Source: Bacteroidota bacterium (GTDB lineage Bacteria > Bacteroidota > Bacteroidia > UBA8524). From it: DNA of 64,000 nucleotides. Under the pieces are notes generated by a model. That model saw nothing but the letters and a program-made list of their open reading frames with translations. It was not told the DNA's origin and ran no database searches. This document shows, piece by piece, positions 59,507-64,000 of the stretch (position 1 is its first letter; each line of letters opens with the position of its first letter). Location: contig SBGR01000083.1 in NCBI GenBank assembly GCA_006226545.1, positions 1-64,000 of the forward strand. Direction: 5' to 3'. The translations under genes were made by a program, and so were the position numbers.

Positions 59507-59656
59507 GGTGGGATTGTTGGAAGTAGGATCGTTTGATCGATAGGTCATTTGATATTTCAGAGTAATTCTTCGGTTTAAGTCACGGATTAAATCCACGAAA
59601 TCTTTCTTCTATCTTTGGCTTAGGCAATAGCCCAGAACCTATTTCGTTAAGCCACC

Positions 59657-61246
59657 ATGAACCGCATACTTTATAGTCTCCTTCTGCTCTTCATTTTTGC
59701 ACCTAGCCGGGGACAGAACCCTGAAAAAATAAAAAAACTTAAAAAGCTCGGACTCGTCTATGTTCAGTACCCGTTTCTGTACATGGCTGAAACCGAAACC
59801 AGCAATGGAGCATACACGGAATATGTGAATTGGCTTCGGATTCATGCCGACAGCAACTCCTTAAAAGAAGCTTTGCCGGATACCCAAGCCTGGACCAAAA
59901 TTTTATCGTACAACGAACCATTCGTTAAATACTATTTCTCCCATCAAGCTTACCAAGATTACCCTGTAGTGAATGTTTCTCAGGCGCAGGCAAGAGGCTA
60001 TTGCCAATGGAAACAAAACCGACTCAATGAATTATTGAAAAAGGAAAACTCCGAAATCGATTCTGTGATTGTGCGTTTGCCAACGGAACAGGAATGGATG
60101 GACGCCGCCCGATCCGGATTATGCCAAGACGCCCCCTATCCTTGGGATGGCAGCGGCATTCGGAAAATGGACGAAAAAAGACGCAAAGGCATGATTCGCC
60201 TCAATGCCAGACGAACTATGCCGGTATTGGTTTCCAGACTGAATGACAATGGCATGATTACCACCCCGTTAAAATCCTATTGGCCAAATGAGATAGGCTT
60301 ATGGAACATGAGTGGCAATGCGGCAGAATGGGTTGAAGAAAACGGTAAAACCAAAGGAGGAAGCTGGAACCAAGGCCCGCACCGCGCCCGAATCGACCAG
60401 CCCGGCTATTATGATGGGGATTCTAGTGCAAATTGTGAAACAGGTTTTCGCTATGTGGTAGAGATAGTGCGATTTAAAGCACAACCGGTACTGCCTTTTG
60501 AATTCAGCAAAAAGGCCTTTAAAAAAGATTTTCTAGCGATAAACGATAGCCTCTTCGCTCAGAACACAGAATTGAGCAATTACGCCTACCAGCAATTTTT
60601 GCTTGAAAATCCCAATCCCGAATACCGCATCCAATCGGAAAACTGGCAAAACCATACCCGCTATGCGTTTGTGCAACAGCAAGGAGTGTCCGGGCATTTT
60701 CCTGAACATCCGGTGGTAAATATCAGCTATGAAGCAGCTCAAGCCTATTGCACTTGGCTCACTAAAAAATACGAAACCTGGGAAGACAAACCCTATAAGA
60801 AGGTCGTATTCCGCTTACCGAGTCACGAGGAATGGGAAATGGCCGCAAGAGACGGGCGACCAGGATCTTTTTACCCATGGGGAGGACCATTTTTACGTAA
60901 CAGCCAAGGTGCTTACCTTGCTAATTTTTGCCCACTCGAAGAACAGTACCTTGACCGCAACGATACAGGAGCACAGTTTTACGACTACCCTAATGGAAAT
61001 AAAAGCATCAGTCGAGCCGTGGATGGAAGTGTCTTTTTATGTGTCGGGAAAAGCTATTACCCACTACTGAATGAATTGTATCAAATGGCAGGAAATGCGG
61101 CAGAGATGACCCAGACCAAAGGTGAAAGCCGCGGTGGTTCTTGGAATTCAAATCAGTTTGAAATTACCATTTCGGCCATAGGACACTATTCAAGTCCTAA
61201 CCCCATGACCGGCTTCCGTGTTTTCATGGAAATACTCGAATTCTGA
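59657..61246 (+). CDS. Secreted protein with two formylglycine-generating-enzyme-like domains
   Basis: A 529-residue protein with signal peptide ending S-R-G-Q. Two FGE/SUMF1-like domains follow: residues about 35-275 (E-T-S-N-G-A-Y-T-E-Y, V-N-V-S-Q-A-Q-A-R-G-Y-C-Q-W, R-L-P-T-E-Q-E-W-M-D-A-A-R, G-N-A-A-E-W, G-G-S-W-N) and about 300-529 (A-Y-C-T-W-L, R-L-P-S-H-E-E-W-E-M-A-A, G-N-A-A-E-M, R-G-G-S-W-N-S). The active-site cysteines of true formylglycine oxidases are not evident. GldJ and GldK are related lipoproteins of the gliding machinery, but this protein lacks a lipobox. Function unknown. Confidence 0.85.
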   Translation: MNRILYSLLLLFIFAPSRGQNPEKIKKLKKLGLVYVQYPFLYMAETETSNGAYTEYVNWLRIHADSNSLKEALPDTQAWTKILSYNEPFVKYYFSHQAYQDYPVVNVSQAQARGYCQWKQNRLNELLKKENSEIDSVIVRLPTEQEWMDAARSGLCQDAPYPWDGSGIRKMDEKRRKGMIRLNARRTMPVLVSRLNDNGMITTPLKSYWPNEIGLWNMSGNAAEWVEENGKTKGGSWNQGPHRARIDQPGYYDGDSSANCETGFRYVVEIVRFKAQPVLPFEFSKKAFKKDFLAINDSLFAQNTELSNYAYQQFLLENPNPEYRIQSENWQNHTRYAFVQQQGVSGHFPEHPVVNISYEAAQAYCTWLTKKYETWEDKPYKKVVFRLPSHEEWEMAARDGRPGSFYPWGGPFLRNSQGAYLANFCPLEEQYLDRNDTGAQFYDYPNGNKSISRAVDGSVFLCVGKSYYPLLNELYQMAGNAAEMTQTKGESRGGSWNSNQFEITISAIGHYSSPNPMTGFRVFMEILEF

Positions 61247-61339
61247 GCCAATTGGACAGTAAGGACGCCTTCTAATCGAGTATGTCTGATGTCCTATTAT
61301 CCTTCCTGAATAAACTCCCATCTCAAAACTAAGGAGGAC

Positions 61340-61369
61340 CTTTTAGGAGGCCGGTTCAACAGTTTGTTT
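61340..61369. repeat. 30-bp perfect direct repeat, left copy
   Basis: Identical at 63157-63186. It starts CTTTTAGGAGGCC and ends CAACAGTTTGTTT. Lies 109 bp before the T9SS type B gene, with the right copy 37 bp after its stop. Confidence 0.9.
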
Positions 61370-61478
61370 AATTTTATAGTTAGGAGGTATACCCAGTAAG
61401 GAAAGCACATTCGAGTAGTCATGTAAAATTAACTACATTTGAATCACTAAGCTAAGCCTTCATTGGCTGGTTAATTTC

Positions 61479-63119
61479 ATGAAAGCACTTCTCACGTTCA
61501 TCCTAGTATGTTTTTCCTTAGCAGTCTATAGCCAAAACCTGGTTCCGAACCCAAGCTTTGAACTATTATACCGCTGTCCAAGCAAACATACTCAGCATTA
61601 TAATGAGTTTGATACAATGATCTACGATTGGAAAATTCCATCATGGGGAACACCTGATATTCATTCAATCTGCACAAATCACCCCCGACTAAGTGTTCCT
61701 CTTTCTTACCAAGAATATAATTCAACAAGTTATTGTTATTCCTATCAGCAACCACGTACAGGAAGTAATTACCTTGAACTAGCTAATTATTCAGGTCTTC
61801 ATAAAACAGGCGATTTAGTCCAAACAAGGTTAATAAACCCCCTTCGAAAGAACTTAGTCTATAGGATCGCTTTCTACATTTCCATCAACGATTGCAGTGG
61901 CTACTATTCGGATGGGGCTGGGGCCTATTTAAGTAAAAACAAGCCGGAAGATTTTAGACCTAACTTTAATCCTAATGATTCCTGTTATAGGACCATCTGC
62001 CCAAAGATCTACCCGCAAGTGAGGTGGAAAGGAGGCATTATCCGAGACACCTCCAATTGGACCTTGATTGAGGGCTTTTACAAAGCCGAAGGAGGTGAGG
62101 AATGGATTACAATCAGCACCTTCCATGATAATAACACTCAAATTGATAGTTTTAACTCTAGAACGTTGTGGCTTTACCTTGACGATGTTTCAGTAGAATA
62201 TGAATACTACATCAGCGCTGACAAAGACAGCATTTGTGAATGTGATTCTGTTCAACTTAGTGCTACTGATGATGAGCCTCACTTTTTCTCCTTTTCGTCT
62301 GATGGCGCTAACCCAATGTATGGTAATCCGAAGCTCTACCTCTGCAATTCAAAAGTCATCTACTATTTTAGAAATCAGGTGTTAATAGACAGCATCCCTA
62401 TTGTTTCTAAAAAGCAAAGCGATAACGTTTCAATTCCAAGTATTCTCTGTCCTGATTCCATGGTTTCGCTAAATCTGCCCCATTTTGATTCAACCCAGTA
62501 TTACTTAAATAATAACAAAATAGAGACAAACCCGCTGATTGTGTGGGTATCAGATCGATATAGCTTGCGTAGTGCTAGCCCTTATTTCTGCTCAATAGAT
62601 ACAAATTTTACACTGGTAACACCTGCATTTAGCGAGGGTTTTGACACCGTCTTTTGCATTGATGACAAGCCCGGCATTACCTTGTCTACTCAACATGCGT
62701 TTACCCAATACACTTGGTTTCCTGATCAAATCCATGCGGAAGAGCTATGGGTAAACAACCCAAACCAGTATACCCTATTGGCGAAAGACAGCCTCCATTG
62801 TTTACACACCTTTTTGTTTCAAGTCAAGACCCTTTGCACACCGAAACTTTGGATCCCAAACGCCTTCACGCCAGGAAGCAGTCCGGGGAAAAACGACCTC
62901 TTTGAAGTGAAAGCAGAATATGTGAGCAACTATTCCTTGCGCATATACAACCGGTGGGGACAACTGGTATTTTCGTCCAATCAACCCACCAAACAATGGG
63001 ACGGAACTTTCCAAAGTTTAGCTTGCCCTGCCGGAGTATATTTCTACCAATTTGATGGAACCGGAATCGAGCCCGGTCATTCACTTAACCAAAGCGGCAC
63101 GATTCAGTTGCTGAGGTAA
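61479..63119 (+). CDS. T9SS type B secreted protein
   Basis: A 546-residue protein with signal peptide to V-Y-S-Q. The mature start N-L-V-P-N-P-S-F-E is common in Bacteroidota carbohydrate-binding-like modules, with a jelly-roll-like region to about residue 245 (D-L-V-Q-T-R-L-I-N-P-L, L-Y-L-D-D-V-S-V). Ig-like regions follow and the last ~90 residues are the type B CTD: I-P-N-A-F-T-P-G-S-S-P-G-K-N-D-L-F, I-Y-N-R-W-G-Q-L-V-F, Q-W-D-G-T-F, G-V-Y-F-Y-Q and I-Q-L-L-R. Base composition is AT-richer than its neighbours. Perfect 30-bp repeats flank it. Confidence 0.9.
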   Translation: MKALLTFILVCFSLAVYSQNLVPNPSFELLYRCPSKHTQHYNEFDTMIYDWKIPSWGTPDIHSICTNHPRLSVPLSYQEYNSTSYCYSYQQPRTGSNYLELANYSGLHKTGDLVQTRLINPLRKNLVYRIAFYISINDCSGYYSDGAGAYLSKNKPEDFRPNFNPNDSCYRTICPKIYPQVRWKGGIIRDTSNWTLIEGFYKAEGGEEWITISTFHDNNTQIDSFNSRTLWLYLDDVSVEYEYYISADKDSICECDSVQLSATDDEPHFFSFSSDGANPMYGNPKLYLCNSKVIYYFRNQVLIDSIPIVSKKQSDNVSIPSILCPDSMVSLNLPHFDSTQYYLNNNKIETNPLIVWVSDRYSLRSASPYFCSIDTNFTLVTPAFSEGFDTVFCIDDKPGITLSTQHAFTQYTWFPDQIHAEELWVNNPNQYTLLAKDSLHCLHTFLFQVKTLCTPKLWIPNAFTPGSSPGKNDLFEVKAEYVSNYSLRIYNRWGQLVFSSNQPTKQWDGTFQSLACPAGVYFYQFDGTGIEPGHSLNQSGTIQLLR

Positions 63120-63156
63120 AACCCTCTTGCATACTCCTTTACAAAACCGGAAGATT

Positions 63157-63186
63157 CTTTTAGGAGGCCGGTTCAACAGTTTGTTT
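63157..63186. repeat. 30-bp perfect direct repeat, right copy
   Basis: Second copy of the repeat at 61340-61369; the distance between the two starts is 1817 bp. Confidence 0.9.
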
Positions 63187-63227
63187 CGATGTTGAACTCT
63201 ACACTTTCTTCTGTGTAGAATTGAAGT

Positions 63228-63707
63228 TTAAAATTCATCCTCGGGGTCAAAAGGAATGTCCTCATCCGGGTCTTTGTCGAAGGGACCAACGCCCGGCGGA
63301 TTGAAAAGTCCCCAGCGGTCAATTACATAGTCTTCCTTTTCGAATGCTGCCACCCAATCAATAAACAAGAGTCGGAACTCTTCAATCAGATTGCGCACAA
63401 TGTGAAAGTACTCCACTTCTTCAAACCCGAACATCGCTAAGCTGTGGTATTGCACTTTTAAATCGCGCGCTGATTTCCGAATTATGGCGGCATTCTCCAT
63501 CTTTATATCATACAGTTCTCCCGCCTCTGCCCCGGCAATTTTCGCCATAATCATCATGGAATCAGATAAGATATGTTCTTTGGTGATTTGCAGGGCGTCA
63601 TCGTCTTCCGGAATAAGCTCGGCAATCTGTTTAACCACCTCGAATATTTCCTCGGCCTTCTGGTAGAGCGGTAGTTTTTTATAGCCGGTCAGGTCATCAT
63701 CTAACAT
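63228..63707 (-). CDS. Four-helix-bundle protein (S23-like)
   Basis: A 159-residue protein. L-P-L-Y-Q-K-A-E-E-I-F-E-V-V-K-Q-I and the helices after it fit the four-helix-bundle (S23/TIGR02436) family, often seen in rRNA intervening sequences and as free genes in Bacteroidota. The acidic tail (D-K-D-P-D-E-D-I-P-F-D-P-E-D-E-F) is unusually long. Role unknown. Confidence 0.7.
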   Translation of the reverse strand: MLDDDLTGYKKLPLYQKAEEIFEVVKQIAELIPEDDDALQITKEHILSDSMMIMAKIAGAEAGELYDIKMENAAIIRKSARDLKVQYHSLAMFGFEEVEYFHIVRNLIEEFRLLFIDWVAAFEKEDYVIDRWGLFNPPGVGPFDKDPDEDIPFDPEDEF

Positions 63708-63846
63708 AGTTTAAGGGCTTGGTTCAGGCGTCAAGATAGAAAAGCTTGGCTGAAATCCGGGTCTCAATAATGTCAAATTCTGCGCATTTCGAATTGTCTT
63801 TTATGAAGAATGGATTGATGATGCTCTTCCAGCAATTCGCGAGGAA

Positions 63847-64000
63847 TTAGTCCATCAACACCCTCACTCTCCTCGTTCCAGAGCCGGATTGAAGCATCAG
63901 CACGTACATGCCTTTCGCTAGCAAAGACAAATCAATTTCCGAATGACCTTCTAAATTAGCCGTGAAGACAGAACTGAATACCTGCTTTCCATCCATGGAA
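63847..64000 (-). CDS. C-terminus of a T9SS type A sorting-domain protein (partial)
   Basis: Read from the window edge on the minus strand: S-M-D-G-K-Q-V-F-S-S-V-F-T, then I-D-L-S-L-L-A-K-G-M-Y-V-L-M-L-Q and a basic stretch R-R-V-R-V-L-M-D before TAA at 63847-63849. The pattern of D-L-S-x-L-x-x-G-x-Y followed by strands is the type A CTD that directs T9SS export. The remainder of the gene lies outside the window. The spacer to the four-helix gene (63708-63846) shows nothing else. Confidence 0.85.
   Translation of the reverse strand, partial: SMDGKQVFSSVFTANLEGHSEIDLSLLAKGMYVLMLQSGSGTRRVRVLMD

Noticed and set aside
61340-63186. Insertion sequence around the T9SS gene
   Set aside because: The enclosed gene has no transposase features and the flanks are direct, not terminal inverted, repeats.

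Overview
The window comes from a member of the Bacteroidota, most likely a flavobacterial or Owenweeksia/Fluviicola-like gliding or T9SS-using aerobe. The evidence is several proteins ending in type IX secretion (T9SS) type A or type B sorting domains, a TonB receptor with a carboxypeptidase-like N-domain paired with a DUF4249 lipoprotein, a fused CcoN-CcoO cbb3 oxidase, a CarboxypepD/PKD/CUB-rich exoproteome, and promoters of the TTG-N19-TAnnTTTG type. No rRNA, tRNA, CRISPR array, transposase or integrase gene was seen. Species cannot be assigned from the sequence alone.

Layout. 0-0.5 kb: three ~200-bp tandem repeats with a conserved hairpin; a rearranged fourth copy lies at 58.7 kb. 0.5-3.6 kb: small accessory genes on the minus strand, including a phosphatase-like protein, a TIMP/NTR-like and an LprI-like secreted protein, and a DUF4406 gene broken by one stop codon. 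3.6-10.2 kb: housekeeping and envelope genes (choice-of-anchor-L/OmpA protein, thyA, aminotransferase, pyruvate dehydrogenase E2, PqqB-like hydrolase, DinB). 10.5-15.9 kb: accessory hot spot with secreted proteins, a frameshifted ORF, DUF2004 and SUKH immunity-like genes, a truncated DUF1016 nuclease and a PD-(D/E)XK nuclease, the last two bracketed by ~150-bp direct repeats that duplicate the 3' end of tex. 15.9-21.9 kb: tex, DUF3667, TPR protein, Crp/Fnr regulator, membrane protein. 21.9-28.3 kb: cbb3 oxidase operon ccoNO-ccoQ-ccoP-ccoG-ccoH-TauE/SafE-outer-membrane lipoprotein, with an FNR-like site upstream. 28.7-34.3 kb: membrane MutS-like ATPase, sucA, DUF4421. 34.3-38.1 kb: three adjacent PKD-like adhesin genes of which only the middle one has a T9SS sorting domain. 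38.2-46 kb: helical protein, two single-domain response regulators, ABC exporter, truA, NTF2-like lipoprotein, TerB-DnaJ protein, kynurenine monooxygenase. 46-59.5 kb: DUF4249/TonB pair, SDR, giant M4 metallopeptidase, pirin, AraC-aldehyde dehydrogenase-DUF779 module, PhnA/YjdM. 59.6-64 kb: double FGE-domain protein, a T9SS type B protein flanked by perfect 30-bp direct repeats, four-helix-bundle protein and the C-terminus of a T9SS type A protein.

Three signals are not explained by the genes. (1) The 9-mer TTTAGCGAT / ATCGCTAAA occurs 15 times by eye (about 0.6 expected), in different reading frames and between genes. (2) Many spacers consist of degenerate words held in exact 7- or 8-nt register. 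(3) Several perfect palindromes with 3-nt loops sit just after genes, and two copies of one structured repeat show compensatory stem changes. Counts were made by eye and no searches were run.
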